A stretch of DNA of 48,205 nt from NCBI GenBank assembly GCA_030601755.1, contig JAUWBF010000019.1, positions 1 through 48,205 on the forward strand, written 5' to 3'. Under the pieces are notes generated by a model. That model searched no databases. It had not been told where the DNA came from and was given only the letters and a program-made list of their open reading frames with translations. A program made the position numbers and the translations under genes. This stretch comes from Verrucomicrobiota bacterium. GTDB taxonomy: Bacteria > Verrucomicrobiota > Verrucomicrobiia > Opitutales > Opitutaceae. The first letter of the stretch is position 1. The number at the start of each line of letters is the position of its first letter. Below are positions 14,568-24,039 of the stretch, piece by piece.

Positions 14568-17500
14568 TTAGACGCCGGCGCCGATCTTCGCGCCGCGCAC
14601 GGACTCGGCGATGTTCTCGGGGTGCTTCTCCTCGACCATCTCGCCCTGCGCTTGGTTGAAGCGCATCGACACGGTCTTGGACACGCCGCGCTCCTGCATG
14701 GTCACGCCGTAGATGGCCTTGGCGGCGGCAACGGTGCGCTTGTTGTGCGTGATGATGATGAACTGCGACTCGTTGACGAATTTCTTCAACAGATCGGTGA
14801 AGCGACCGATGTTCGACTCGTCGAGCGGGGCGTCCAACTCGTCGAGCAAACAGAACGGCGAGGGCTTCACCATGTAGAGCGCGAAGAGCAGGCCGACCGC
14901 CGTGAGCGTCTTCTGTCCGCCGGAGAGCAGCGAGATGGACTTCAGTTTCGTGCCGGGAGGCTGGGCGGTGATCTCGATGCCGCTTTCCAGGATGTCGTCG
15001 GTGGCGATGAGCTCGAGGTTGGCCACGCCGCCGCCGAAGAGCGTCTGGAAGGTGTAGATGAAGTTTTTGCGGATCTGCTCGAAGGTGATCTCGAACTGCT
15101 TCATCGAGGTCGCGTTGATCTCGTCGATGGTCTTGATGAGCTCGTTCTTGGCGTTGTGCAGGTCGTCGCTCTGGGTCTTGAGGAAGTCGTAGCGCTGCTT
15201 GAGCTCGGCGTATTCCTCGATGGCTCCGGTGTTGACCGCGCCCATGCCGGCGAGGCGCTGACGCAGGGCTTCGATCTCGGCTTTCACGGCGGGCCAGTCG
15301 GCCTCGGCGGCGACCTTTTCCAGGTCCTCGGGAGTCGGGTCGGGCTTGGGTCCCTTGGGCTTGCGGCGACGCTTGGTCGGCGCGGCCTCGGCGGCGGCGG
15401 GCTGCTGAGGATCGGACTGATCAGGCTGATCTGACTGATCGGTCGGATCGGACTGATCAGACTGATCTCCGGAAACCGCCGGCGGCGCCGCCTCGCCGTC
15501 CTCGTCGTCGTCGAGGTCGAGGGCTTTGAGGTCGGGCGGATCATCGTCGGCGCGGTAGAGCAGGCCGCGCCAGTCGTAGGTGCCGACGCGGATCTGGAAC
15601 TCGCGCTGCACGTCCTCCTCGAGGAACTGGGCGCGGGACTTGTTCTGCGCGAGGGCGATCTCGCAGCGGTTGAGCTCGCCGACGGCGCCCTCGGCGTCGT
15701 TGCGGATGCCGTCCTGGGAATTTTCCACGGCGCCGATGGATTGCTCGACTTCGAGCAATTCGCCGCGGACCTGCTCGACCTGCTGCTGGGCGACGAGGAG
15801 GGTCTCGCCGATCTGCGCGGAGCGGCCCTTTTGGTCGGCGCTTTCCTGCTCGAGCTGGTCGATCTGCTCGGTCCAGACCTCGACCTCCTGCTGGCGCTGG
15901 GAGAAGGTCTCGGCGAGCTGGTTGCGGCGGCGCTCCATGTCGGCGATGCCGCGGTCGAGCACCTCGACGCGCTGGCGGCGCTCGGCGAGCTCGAGGCGGG
16001 CCTGGGCGAGCGACTCGCGCTTCACGTCGCGGTCGGTGCGGAACTCGTTGATGCGCGTCTCCAGTTCGTTGATACGCACGCGGCCCTGCTCGACGTTGGT
16101 CTCGGCGTCGGTGAGGCTGGCGCGGGCGCGCTCGAAGCGGGCAAGCGTCTCGTTGCGGGCGGCCTCGAGGCCCTGCAGCTCCTGCTCCATGCGGGCGAGC
16201 TTGCGGGCGATGTCCTCGAGCTGGCGCTGGGCGTTGCGCTCCTCGGTCTGGATGGCGGCGACGTCCTGCGAGGCCTCAAGCACGGCGGCGCGCTTCTCCT
16301 CAAGGGTGGACTCGGCGGCGGCGAGGCGGGCGTTGATGTCGTCGATGACGGCTTTTTGTTCGTCGTGCTTCTTCTGGTCCTCGGCGAGGGAGCGGGAGGT
16401 CTCGCGCAGGTCGATCTCGCGCTGGACGATGCTGTTGGCGGGCTTCTTGGCGTGACCGCCGGCGACCAGGCCGCGGCGGTCGACGAGCTCGCCCTTGTCG
16501 GTGGCGACGGCGAGGAAGGCGAAGTCGGGATTGGCCTGCCAGAACTCGAGGAAGGCATGCAGGTCGTCGGCGATGTAGCAGGCCGAGAGCAGCGCGGCGG
16601 CCGGATGGGCGGCGTCGGGGTTGACGAGCGCGTCGAGCGCCGGGCGCAGGCCGGCGGGCAGTTGCGCGGGCGCGGCGGCCGCGGCGCGGGGCACGGGAAC
16701 TTGCAGGACGGCGGCGCCGATCTGCTCGGTCTCGAGCTGGGTGAGGATGCGGCGGGCGGTGGCGAGGTCGGCGACGGCGATGGCCTCGACGGAGGAGCCG
16801 AGCAGGATCTCGAAGGCCTTGGCGTGCGCGGGCACAACCTCGAGGTCCTTGGTGACGGGAGTGGCCTTGGACTCGCCGAGGGCGTTGGCGAGGCGGCCTT
16901 GCAGAACGGCCTTGGCGCCTTCGCCGAAGCCTTCCCACTTCTCGGCGAGTTGCTGGAGGAGTTTCAGGCGGGCGCTGCGCTGGGCGAGGCCGCGGTCGAT
17001 TTCCTGAAGCTTGCGCTGGGCCTCGCGGAACTCGGCGGTGAGGCGGGTGATGTCCTGCTGCGCGTCGAGGCTTTCCTGGTGGAGGCGGGCTTTGTTGACG
17101 TTGGCCTCCTCGACGCGGGCGGTCAGCTCGGAGGCGAGCTGCGCGGCGGTGGACTGCTCGCCGCGGACGGTCTCGATCTCCTCGGCGAGGGCGTCGAAGC
17201 GGTGGGCGGAGGTTTTCTGGTCGACCTCGTAGCTGGAGCAATCGGTGCGGAGGCGGGCGAGGTTGCTCTCGAATTGGAGGACTTGGAACTTGGTCTGGTT
17301 GAGCTCCTGCTCGTGCTTGGAGAGCTCGCCCTCGACGACCGCCAGCTCGCGGTTGCGCTGCTGGAAGACGTCGTCGGAGGTGCCGAGGAGGGTGAGCTGC
17401 TCCTCTTTGTCCTGAGCGCCGGTATCGACCTGGCTGTTGAGCTCGTGGAGCTGCATCTGGAGTTCCTCGAGGTTTTGTCGGGAGGACTCGAGACGGTCGG

Positions 17501-18443
17501 CGAGGCCGGAGCGCTTGATTTGGGCGAGGTTGGCGGCGTTCTCGGCCTGTTCCTTTTCGGAGCGGAGGTCGAAGACGGCCTGCTGGGCTTCCTGCACGCG
17601 CTGGTTGAGGCGGGAGCGGGCGGCCTTCTTTTCCTCGAGGGCGGCCTGTTGCTGCTGGAGGTGCACGCGGCGGGTCTCGGCGGCGGCGCGGAGCTTGATG
17701 ACGCTCTCCTCGAGGTGCGCGAGGTGGCCGGAGACGTCGGCGTATTGGTGTCCGGCCTGGGCGAGCGCGAGGTGGCGGAGGCGCCAAGAGAGTTTTTTGT
17801 GGCGCAGAGCCTTGGAGGCCTGGCGACGGAGCGAGCCGATCTGGCGGCCGACCTCGGTGACGACGTCGGCGATGCGGGTGAGGTTTTGCTCGGTCTGGCC
17901 GAGCTTTTGCAGGGCCTCTTTTCGCTGGGCCTTGTATTTGGTGATGCCGGCGGCCTCCTCGAAGACGGCGCGGCGTTCCTCGGGCTTGGAGGAGAGGATC
18001 TGGTCGATCTGGCCCTGCGCCATGATCGAGTAGGACGTGCGGCCGATGCCAGTGTCCATGAAGAGCTTTTGGATGTCCTTCAGGCGGCAGGGCTGGCCGT
18101 TGAAAAAATACTCGCCGCCGCCGTCGCGGTAGACGCGGCGCATGATCTCGATCTCGTGAAACTCGCTGCCGAGCTGCTTTTCGCAATCGGTGAGGAGGAG
18201 CGAGACCTCGCACATCTGGGCGGGCTTGCGGGTGTCGGCACCCTCGAAGATGACGTCCTGCATCTTGCCGCCGCGCAGGGCCTTGGCGCTCTGCTCGCCG
18301 AGCACCCAGCGGATGGCGTCGGCGACGTTGGACTTGCCGCAGCCATTGGGGCCGACGATGGCGGTCACGCCGGGTTCAAAGCGGAGGGTCGAGGGGTCGG
18401 CGAAGGATTTAAAGCCGTGGAGTTTGAGCGCCTTGAGATACAT
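14568..18443 (-). CDS. smc: Chromosome segregation protein SMC
   Basis: 1291 residues; forms the SMC-ScpAB condensin that loads at parS-ParB and organises sister chromosomes. Walker A GPNGCGKS at 31-38, Q-loop region IMAQGQIDQIL, a long coiled coil and a hinge at about 520-680. A second coiled coil follows, then the ABC signature LSGGQ at 1173-1177 and Walker B LLDELDAP with Asp1201-Glu1202. It is about 100 residues longer than typical bacterial SMC. The excess maps to an acidic, repetitive, then basic stretch at about 965-1035 in the C-terminal coiled coil, which includes a (DQS)n run encoded by a 9-bp tandem repeat. ScpA and ScpB are not in the window. Start ATG at 18443 gives the canonical MYLKALKLHGFKSFAD. 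Confidence 0.97.
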   Translation of the reverse strand: MYLKALKLHGFKSFADPSTLRFEPGVTAIVGPNGCGKSNVADAIRWVLGEQSAKALRGGKMQDVIFEGADTRKPAQMCEVSLLLTDCEKQLGSEFHEIEIMRRVYRDGGGEYFFNGQPCRLKDIQKLFMDTGIGRTSYSIMAQGQIDQILSSKPEERRAVFEEAAGITKYKAQRKEALQKLGQTEQNLTRIADVVTEVGRQIGSLRRQASKALRHKKLSWRLRHLALAQAGHQYADVSGHLAHLEESVIKLRAAAETRRVHLQQQQAALEEKKAARSRLNQRVQEAQQAVFDLRSEKEQAENAANLAQIKRSGLADRLESSRQNLEELQMQLHELNSQVDTGAQDKEEQLTLLGTSDDVFQQRNRELAVVEGELSKHEQELNQTKFQVLQFESNLARLRTDCSSYEVDQKTSAHRFDALAEEIETVRGEQSTAAQLASELTARVEEANVNKARLHQESLDAQQDITRLTAEFREAQRKLQEIDRGLAQRSARLKLLQQLAEKWEGFGEGAKAVLQGRLANALGESKATPVTKDLEVVPAHAKAFEILLGSSVEAIAVADLATARRILTQLETEQIGAAVLQVPVPRAAAAAPAQLPAGLRPALDALVNPDAAHPAAALLSACYIADDLHAFLEFWQANPDFAFLAVATDKGELVDRRGLVAGGHAKKPANSIVQREIDLRETSRSLAEDQKKHDEQKAVIDDINARLAAAESTLEEKRAAVLEASQDVAAIQTEERNAQRQLEDIARKLARMEQELQGLEAARNETLARFERARASLTDAETNVEQGRVRINELETRINEFRTDRDVKRESLAQARLELAERRQRVEVLDRGIADMERRRNQLAETFSQRQQEVEVWTEQIDQLEQESADQKGRSAQIGETLLVAQQQVEQVRGELLEVEQSIGAVENSQDGIRNDAEGAVGELNRCEIALAQNKSRAQFLEEDVQREFQIRVGTYDWRGLLYRADDDPPDLKALDLDDDEDGEAAPPAVSGDQSDQSDPTDQSDQPDQSDPQQPAAAEAAPTKRRRKPKGPKPDPTPEDLEKVAAEADWPAVKAEIEALRQRLAGMGAVNTGAIEEYAELKQRYDFLKTQSDDLHNAKNELIKTIDEINATSMKQFEITFEQIRKNFIYTFQTLFGGGVANLELIATDDILESGIEITAQPPGTKLKSISLLSGGQKTLTAVGLLFALYMVKPSPFCLLDELDAPLDESNIGRFTDLLKKFVNESQFIIITHNKRTVAAAKAIYGVTMQERGVSKTVSMRFNQAQGEMVEEKHPENIAESVRGAKIGAGV
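15410..15467. repeat. 9-bp tandem repeat inside smc
   Basis: Six 9-bp units of the form GATCNGNCT plus a partial seventh: GATCGGACT, GATCAGGCT, GATCTGACT, GATCGGTCG, GATCGGACT, GATCAGACT. Because the unit is a multiple of three it keeps the frame and encodes DQS/DPT/DQP triplets on the minus strand (about residues 993-1012). Confidence 0.9.
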
Positions 18444-18586
18444 GCGGGAGAACGTAAAGGGGCCGATTCAGACGCCGCGGGCGGACGCGGCAAACGCAAA
18501 AAACGCGCAACCCACGCCGTCCGGCGGGAGGTGTTTTTTGCAAAATGTTCGCTGGGCAAGCGCGCGTCGATGCACTTACTGACGGC

Positions 18587-19555
18587 ATGCAATGGTATTA
18601 CGCGGTCGGTTCCGAACGCCGTGGTCCGGTGGACACGGTCACCTTTAGCGGTCTGGTCAACAAAGGCATGATCCAGCCCGACACGCTGGTCTGGCGCACG
18701 GGCATGGCCGAGTGGCAGCCGTGGTCGGTGATCGCCCCGAGCGTGGCGGGCGAACTGGTCGCGCCGACCGATTCGGGGTCGACCGCCCTCGGCGGCGCGC
18801 CGCTGGTCGAGACGCCCTGGCCGGGTCAGGCGGCGACGGGCACCGTCGAGGACCTGCCGATGGAAGAGCTGTGGGCGCGCATCAAGTCGCGTGGCTACAA
18901 CACGTCGATCGGCCGCTGCCTCAGTCTTGGCATGGCGGCGCTGAAGACCAACTACTGGGGCGCGTTGGGCACGACGTTGCTGTTCATACTTTTGTCGGGC
19001 GTCGCACAAAACATCCCCCTGCTGGGACTGCTCGCCAGCTTTCTGGTGGTGCCCCAACTGACCGGTGGCGCCTGGTTGTATTTTATCCGGCAGGCCCGCG
19101 GCGAAGACCATTCCGTGGGAGATATTTTTGAAGGGTTCAAACGGGGATTCGGCTCCCTTGCGCTGGTCGCGTTGTTTCAGTTTCTCCTGATGCTTCCGTT
19201 CATCGGAGTGCTGTTGTTCATGATGCTCAATTTTGAGCGAAACGGCAACGAGCCGGGAGCCGGAGTCATAACGGCCATATTTCTAGTCGGACTCGTGTTA
19301 TTCTATATCACCATGCGCTGGCAATTCGCCCACGCCATCATCGTGGAGCGCGGCTACACGGCCATTGATGCCATCAAGCTCAGCTGGCGCATCATCGGGC
19401 TTCGCTTCTGGACGCTTCTGGGGCTCGGCCTGTTGATGATCCTCTTCCTCTTCGCCGGTGCGCTGGCTCTGATAGTCGGACTTTTCTTCGTGATACCCGT
19501 GATCAGCGCCTGCGCGGCCCGCGCCTACGTCGACGCGATCGACCAAGACAGCTGA
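18587..19555 (+). CDS. GYF/DUF4339-domain membrane protein
   Basis: 322 residues. The first 60 (MQWYYAVGSERRGPV, then TLVWRTGMAEWQPW) are a GYF_2/DUF4339 domain, a small aromatic-rich fold thought to bind proline-rich peptides. After a linker, residues from about 115 to 315 contain five or six hydrophobic helices in a DUF975-like arrangement (GGAWLYFIRQARGED, then SVGDIFEGFKRGF). Function unknown; related proteins are common in Verrucomicrobia and Planctomycetes. Start at 18587; an earlier in-frame ATG at 18545 adds 14 residues before the domain. Divergent from smc, with 34 nt to the next gene. Confidence 0.8.
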   Translation: MQWYYAVGSERRGPVDTVTFSGLVNKGMIQPDTLVWRTGMAEWQPWSVIAPSVAGELVAPTDSGSTALGGAPLVETPWPGQAATGTVEDLPMEELWARIKSRGYNTSIGRCLSLGMAALKTNYWGALGTTLLFILLSGVAQNIPLLGLLASFLVVPQLTGGAWLYFIRQARGEDHSVGDIFEGFKRGFGSLALVALFQFLLMLPFIGVLLFMMLNFERNGNEPGAGVITAIFLVGLVLFYITMRWQFAHAIIVERGYTAIDAIKLSWRIIGLRFWTLLGLGLLMILFLFAGALALIVGLFFVIPVISACAARAYVDAIDQDS

Positions 19556-19589
19556 CCCTGCGGGCGGGGATCGCCGGAAACGCGTCACC

Positions 19590-20330
19590 ATGCGCTGCAC
19601 ACGCTGCTTCTGGCCGGAGGCCCATTGTTGGTGCGGGAGCATCACGCCGATGGCCACGGCCACGCGCTTCGTGTTCCTGATGCACCCGAAGGAATTCAAG
19701 CGCGAGAAAGCCGGCACCGGCCGGCTCACGCATCTCTGTCTGGCCAATAGCGAGATCGTGGTCGGCATCGAGTTCGACGACCATCCACGTCTGCGCGAAT
19801 TGCTCGCCGATCCGGTCAACCACGTCGTGCTGCTTTACCCGGGGGCCGACGCGGTCAACCTCTCGACGGACGAGCCACCCGCGCTCGACGGCCGTCGGCT
19901 GGTGGTGCTGTTGCTCGACGCGACCTGGGCCTGCGCGCGCAAGATGCTCAAACTCAGCCCGTCGCTGCAACGACTGCCGCGTGTGATGTTCACGCCGACC
20001 GCACCGAGTAAATTCGTCATCAAGCAACAGCCGCAGGAAGGTTGCCTGTCCACGCTTGAGGCGACTCACCAATTGCTCGAAGTGATGGCGGTGCGCGGAC
20101 TCGACGCCTATCCCCTGCCCCGCCAGCTGCCCGATCTGTTCGATCGCATGCAGGCGTTTCAAATCGCCTGCGCCGCCGATCCGGAGCGCGCCGGCTACCG
20201 GCGGCGCCCCTATCAGACGCCGTCAGAACGACGGCCGATCCAGGGGCGCAACCGCCGGCGTCGTCGCTTCGTGCCGGCGTCATCGGGCGGGACAACCGCC
20301 CCGGAGCACCCGTCGGACGTTCACTTGTGA
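19590..20330 (+). CDS. DTW-domain tRNA-uridine aminocarboxypropyltransferase
   Basis: 246 residues. DTW enzymes (TapT/TuaA, TSR3 relatives) transfer the aminocarboxypropyl group of SAM to uridine in tRNA, giving acp3U. The Cys cluster at the start (Cys3, Cys6, Cys13, Cys15 in MRCTRCFWPEAHCWC) is the expected zinc site. FLMHPKEFKREKAGTGRL, LLLDATWACARKML (the DxTW motif) and TLEATHQLLEVM are all typical. The last 45 residues are an Arg-rich extension that could help bind RNA. Its end overlaps the convergent FAD-oxidase gene by 10 nt. Confidence 0.9.
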   Translation: MRCTRCFWPEAHCWCGSITPMATATRFVFLMHPKEFKREKAGTGRLTHLCLANSEIVVGIEFDDHPRLRELLADPVNHVVLLYPGADAVNLSTDEPPALDGRRLVVLLLDATWACARKMLKLSPSLQRLPRVMFTPTAPSKFVIKQQPQEGCLSTLEATHQLLEVMAVRGLDAYPLPRQLPDLFDRMQAFQIACAADPERAGYRRRPYQTPSERRPIQGRNRRRRRFVPASSGGTTAPEHPSDVHL

Positions 20331-21757
20331 TCCCATGGGAAGCTCGCGGTCACGCGCGGGTGTTTCCAGACCTCGAACACCTCAAACATCTTGCCGGGGT
20401 TGAGGATGCCCTTGGGGTCGAGCGCGGCCTTGACCGCCTTCATCGCGCGGACCTGTGCATCCGAATGCTGGATACGCAGGAACGGCGTCTTGGCCAGGCC
20501 TATGCCGTGCTCGCCGGAGATGGCGCCGCCAAGGGCGACGACCTTTTCCATGAGCGCCTGCACAGCAGCCTCCGCGGCTGCGCAGGCGCGCGGGTCGGCC
20601 TTGTGATACATGATGTTCACGTGGAGGTTGCCGTCAGCGAGATGGCCGAACGTCGGGATCGCCAATCCGGACGACTTGCGGAGCTTTTCAAGAAAACGCG
20701 CGAAGGGCACGTAGGCCTTGAGCGGCACGGTGATGTCCTCGTTGAGCTTGGCGTCGCCCATCTGAAACATCGCGCCCGAGCACTTGCGACGCACGGCCCA
20801 GAGCGCCTCGGCCTCCTCGCGGGTGCGGGCGGCGCGGTGGTCGAGCGCGTGTTCGCGAGCCCACGAGAGCAGCTGGGCCTTGGTCTCGCGCACCTCGGCG
20901 GCGGTGCCGGCCAGCTCCAACAGGATGACGGGGCGTCCAGGCTGGCCCGGGAAGATCGTGGTCTTCATCGCGCTCTCCGCGCACTGCACGCTGTAGCGAT
21001 CAAGGAATTCACAAATGGCCGGCTGCACACGGGCGGCAAACAAGGCCCGCGCCGCGGTGAACGCGGACACCTCGTCTTTGAACGAGGTCAGCAACGTATA
21101 GCGGGCGGCCGGCGCGGGGATGAGTTTGAGCACCGCATCGGTGACGACTCCGAGCATGCCCTCGCTGCCGATCCACAGGTCGCGCAGATTAAAGCCGGCG
21201 GAAAATTTTTTCGTGGCCGTGCCCCACTCTACGAACTCGCCGGTCGGCAGATAGCCCTTGAGCGCGATAACGAAGTCGCGGGTCACGCCGTATTTGCCGC
21301 CGTGCATGCCGCCGGCGTTGCAAGCGATGTTGCCACCGATGGTGCAGTATTCCTTCGACGACGGGTCGGGCGGATAAAACCAGCCGGCGGCCGCGGCGGC
21401 GCGCTGGATGTCGGCCACCTTGGCGCCTGCCTGGACGTGAGCCAGCCCGGCCTCGGGGTCGATGGTGATCTTGTTCAGTCCGAGCAAGTCGACCACCCAG
21501 CCGCCGGCGCGCGGCGACGCCGAGCCCATCAACGTGGTGCCCCGGCCGCGCGGCGTGACGGGAATGCCGTGTTTGTTGGCCAGATCCAAGACCGGGGCCA
21601 GCTCCTCGCGTTTGCGGGGCTTGATGACCGCGGCGGGCATGAAGGACAGCTTGCTGCTGTCGAACGACGCCGCGTAGCGAGCGGCCTCGTCGGTCTGGAC
21701 GATCTTGGCGCCGAGTTGACTCTGCAGGCTCTTGGTCACTGAGACGATGGAGGGCAT
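20321..21757 (-). CDS. FAD-binding 2-hydroxyacid oxidase/dehydrogenase (GlcD / D-lactate dehydrogenase family)
   Basis: 478 residues. The N-terminal PCMH-type FAD domain has GIPVTPRGRGTTLMGSASPR and YCTIGGNIACNAGG. The C-terminal FAD-oxidase domain has FGHLADGNLHVNIMY and GGAISGEHGIGLAKTPFL. The family oxidises glycolate, D-lactate or related D-2-hydroxyacids, passing electrons to the quinone pool. GlcE and GlcF subunits are absent nearby, so a single-subunit D-lactate dehydrogenase-type enzyme is more likely than glycolate oxidase (inference). Divergent from the D-2-hydroxyacid dehydrogenase gene across 158 nt, which fits a shared role in hydroxy-acid metabolism. Confidence 0.9.
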   Translation of the reverse strand: MPSIVSVTKSLQSQLGAKIVQTDEAARYAASFDSSKLSFMPAAVIKPRKREELAPVLDLANKHGIPVTPRGRGTTLMGSASPRAGGWVVDLLGLNKITIDPEAGLAHVQAGAKVADIQRAAAAAGWFYPPDPSSKEYCTIGGNIACNAGGMHGGKYGVTRDFVIALKGYLPTGEFVEWGTATKKFSAGFNLRDLWIGSEGMLGVVTDAVLKLIPAPAARYTLLTSFKDEVSAFTAARALFAARVQPAICEFLDRYSVQCAESAMKTTIFPGQPGRPVILLELAGTAAEVRETKAQLLSWAREHALDHRAARTREEAEALWAVRRKCSGAMFQMGDAKLNEDITVPLKAYVPFARFLEKLRKSSGLAIPTFGHLADGNLHVNIMYHKADPRACAAAEAAVQALMEKVVALGGAISGEHGIGLAKTPFLRIQHSDAQVRAMKAVKAALDPKGILNPGKMFEVFEVWKHPRVTASFPWDHK

Positions 21758-21872
21758 GGGACGGTTCAGCTTTCATGCGACCACCGCGGATTCAATGCGC
21801 AAAAAGCTTGGTCGCTTATACCTCACTCCAACTGTCAGAATCCGCCTGAGACTGTTTGCAGGGGGCACCCGT

Positions 21873-21906
21873 TTGCCGGAATGATATGCCTGAATTTTAT
21901 TAATCG
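21873..21906 (+). promoter_or_regulatory. Possible promoter of the hydroxyacid dehydrogenase gene
   Basis: TTGCCG at 21873-21878, then 18-21 nt to an AT-rich block TTTTATTAAT at 21895-21904, 12 nt before the ATG. The AT-richness stands out locally, but the -35 box is only moderate. Confidence 0.25.
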
Positions 21907-21915
21907 CTCTTACCC

Positions 21916-22866
21916 ATGACCCGAGTTCTGCTTACCACCACGTCGTTCCAAGACACGCCCGGCATCCACCACGAGATGCTCGAGGCCGCCGGTTTCGAAA
22001 TCGTCCGCGAGCGCGGCCCGCTCCCCGAAAGCCGCATGCTGGAGCTCGCCGGCCAGTTCGATGCCTACCTTTGCGGCGACGATGCCATGACCCGCGCCGT
22101 CATGGAAAAATCGCTGCCTCGTCTCAAGGTCATCAGCAAATACGGCATCGGTCTGGACAAGATCGACCTTGCCTCCGCCAAGGACCTCGGCCTGCCCGTG
22201 CTTTTCACGCCCGGCGTCAACCACACCACCGTGGCCGAGCACACCTTCGCGCTGCTGCTCGCCGTCGTGCGCAACCTCGTCGTCGAGGCCAACCACGTCG
22301 CCGCCGGCCGCTGGACCCGCATCACCGGCAACGAACTTTGCGGCAAAACCCTCCTGCTCGTCGGTCTCGGCCGCATCGCCAAGGAAGTCGCCGTGCGCGC
22401 CCGCGCCTTCGGCCTCAAGGTCGTCGTTTTCGCCAATCACTGGGACGAGGACTTCGCCCGCTGGCAGGGACTCGAACGCGTCGAGACCCTCGACGAAGGC
22501 CTGAAACTCGCCGACTTCGTCACCCTGCACACCAAGCTCACCGAGAAGACCAAGGGCCTCCTGGATGCCCGCCGCCTCGCCCTGCTCAAGGACGGCGCCG
22601 TCATCGTCAACACCGGCCGAGGCGAACTCATCGACCTCGACGCCCTCGTCGCCGCCATCAAGTCCGGCAAGCTCCGCTACGGCGCCGACGTCCTCGACCA
22701 GGAGCCGCCGCCCGCCGACCACCCCTTGCTCGGCCTCGCCGGCGTCACACTGACGCCGCACATCGGCAGCCGCACCCACGAGAGCGTGCAGCGCCAGGCC
22801 TCTTGCGCCGTCGAAAACCTCACCCGTTTCCTCGCCGGCAAGGAGCCCATCGCACGGGCGGTCTGA
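21916..22866 (+). CDS. D-isomer-specific 2-hydroxyacid dehydrogenase (SerA-like)
   Basis: 316 residues; NAD-dependent reduction of 2-keto acids or oxidation of D-2-hydroxyacids. Dinucleotide loop GLGRIA at 150-155; catalytic Arg235 (NTGRGE), Glu263 (DQEPPP) and His282 (TPHIGS). It lacks the C-terminal ACT domain of long phosphoglycerate dehydrogenases. The linked Ldh-family dehydrogenase and sugar kinase argue for a catabolic or sugar-acid substrate rather than serine synthesis (inference). First gene of a plus-strand run; 49 nt separate it from the next gene and hold an AT-rich repeat. Confidence 0.88.
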   Translation: MTRVLLTTTSFQDTPGIHHEMLEAAGFEIVRERGPLPESRMLELAGQFDAYLCGDDAMTRAVMEKSLPRLKVISKYGIGLDKIDLASAKDLGLPVLFTPGVNHTTVAEHTFALLLAVVRNLVVEANHVAAGRWTRITGNELCGKTLLLVGLGRIAKEVAVRARAFGLKVVVFANHWDEDFARWQGLERVETLDEGLKLADFVTLHTKLTEKTKGLLDARRLALLKDGAVIVNTGRGELIDLDALVAAIKSGKLRYGADVLDQEPPPADHPLLGLAGVTLTPHIGSRTHESVQRQASCAVENLTRFLAGKEPIARAV

Positions 22867-22870
22867 CGCC

Positions 22871-22910
22871 CGCAAATTTCAAAAGCCAAACTTCCAAATC
22901 CTAAAAACCC
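22871..22910 (+). repeat. AT-rich single repeat copy
   Basis: A CGCAAATTTCAAAAGCCAAA-type stretch followed by CTTCCAAATCC, of the same style as the inverted repeat at 4380-4469. It fills the gap between two genes that are probably co-transcribed. Confidence 0.45.
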
Positions 22911-22915
22911 CTGCC

Positions 22916-24016
22916 ATGTCCGAAACCTTCTTCATCGTTCCCGAGCAGCAGCACAACGCGCTGGTCGCCGCCGCGTATCAACACCGCGGATACCACGCCG
23001 ACGAGTCCGCCGAGGCCGCGCGCTTCTGCGCCGAGGCCACCCGCCACGGCATCCGCACCCACAACGGCCTGAAGGCCCTCCACCTCGACCACCTCTTCGG
23101 CTCCGGCTCCAAGGGATGCGTGCCCGGCGCGCAGATCGAGGGAATCCCCTCCCGCTTCGCCGCGACCAAGATCTGGAACGCCAACAAAAAACTCGGCCAG
23201 TCCACCGCCTACCGCGCCATGGACGAGGCCATCCGGCTCGCCGACGAGTTCGGCGTCGGCACCGTCGTCGTCGACAACGCCTTCCACTACCTCTGGGGCG
23301 GCGGCTACGTCATGGACGCCGCCAAGAAAGGCTACATCGCCTACACCAACTGCACCGCCGCGCTCGCCGAGGTCGTGCCCTTCGGCGGCAAGTTCCCCAC
23401 CCTCGGCACCAACCCGCACTCCTGGGGTTTCCCGACCACCGACGCCGTCGGCTTTCCGATCGTGATCGACTGGGCCACCTCCGTCGTCGCCATGGGCCGC
23501 GTGCAGCAGCTCAAACGCGAGGGCAAGACCCTGCCTCCGATGGCCGCCGTCGACAAGGACGGCAACCCGACCACCGACCCGCACGCCGTCACCGCACTCC
23601 TGCCCTTCGGCGCGCACAAGGGCTACGGCCTCTCGCTCATCAACGAGATCGTCGGCGGCTTCATCGGCGGCTCGCTGCCCACCATCCGCAACCGCTGGCA
23701 AAACGTCACCGAGGGCGACAAGGGCACCTGCGCCTTCTACTTCCAGGTCATCCATCCCGACGCCATCAACGGCGGTGCCTTCGCCCACGGCCGCGATCAG
23801 GCCGCCAACGTAAAGGCCGTGCTCGCCGACGTGCTCGGTCACGGCAACGAAAAGTGCATGCTCCCCGGCCAGATCGAGGCCACCTGGGCCGGCCACTCCG
23901 CCAAGGCCGGCGGCCTGCTCTTCTCGAAGGCTGAGGTCGAGGGCTTCAACGAACTCGCCGCCGAGTGCGGCCAGCCCGCCTGGGACCTCGCCTCCTTCAA
24001 GACCGTCGAAATTTGA
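22916..24016 (+). CDS. Ldh family oxidoreductase (malate / L-lactate / diketogulonate reductase type)
   Basis: 366 residues of the non-Rossmann NAD(P)-dependent Ldh/YlbC family, which includes YiaK, AllD, ComC and malate/L-sulfolactate dehydrogenases. Family marks are ATRHGIRTHNGLK with the conserved His44-Gly, a TVVVDNAFHYLWGGGY region, the substrate segment GTNPHSWGFPT and PFGAHKGYGLSLINEIVGG. The substrate cannot be read from sequence. Sitting between a D-2-hydroxyacid dehydrogenase and a KdgK-like kinase, reduction of a keto-sugar acid (YiaK-like) is the best guess. Start ATG at 22916. Confidence 0.88.
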   Translation: MSETFFIVPEQQHNALVAAAYQHRGYHADESAEAARFCAEATRHGIRTHNGLKALHLDHLFGSGSKGCVPGAQIEGIPSRFAATKIWNANKKLGQSTAYRAMDEAIRLADEFGVGTVVVDNAFHYLWGGGYVMDAAKKGYIAYTNCTAALAEVVPFGGKFPTLGTNPHSWGFPTTDAVGFPIVIDWATSVVAMGRVQQLKREGKTLPPMAAVDKDGNPTTDPHAVTALLPFGAHKGYGLSLINEIVGGFIGGSLPTIRNRWQNVTEGDKGTCAFYFQVIHPDAINGGAFAHGRDQAANVKAVLADVLGHGNEKCMLPGQIEATWAGHSAKAGGLLFSKAEVEGFNELAAECGQPAWDLASFKTVEI

Positions 24017-24039
24017 CCGGCGCCCGTCGGATTCTAACT

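Noticed and set aside
15741-18671. 976-residue open frame on the plus strand
   Set aside because: Mirror image of smc; Leu/Gly/Glu-rich low complexity with no recognisable motif, while smc on the other strand has all ABC motifs.
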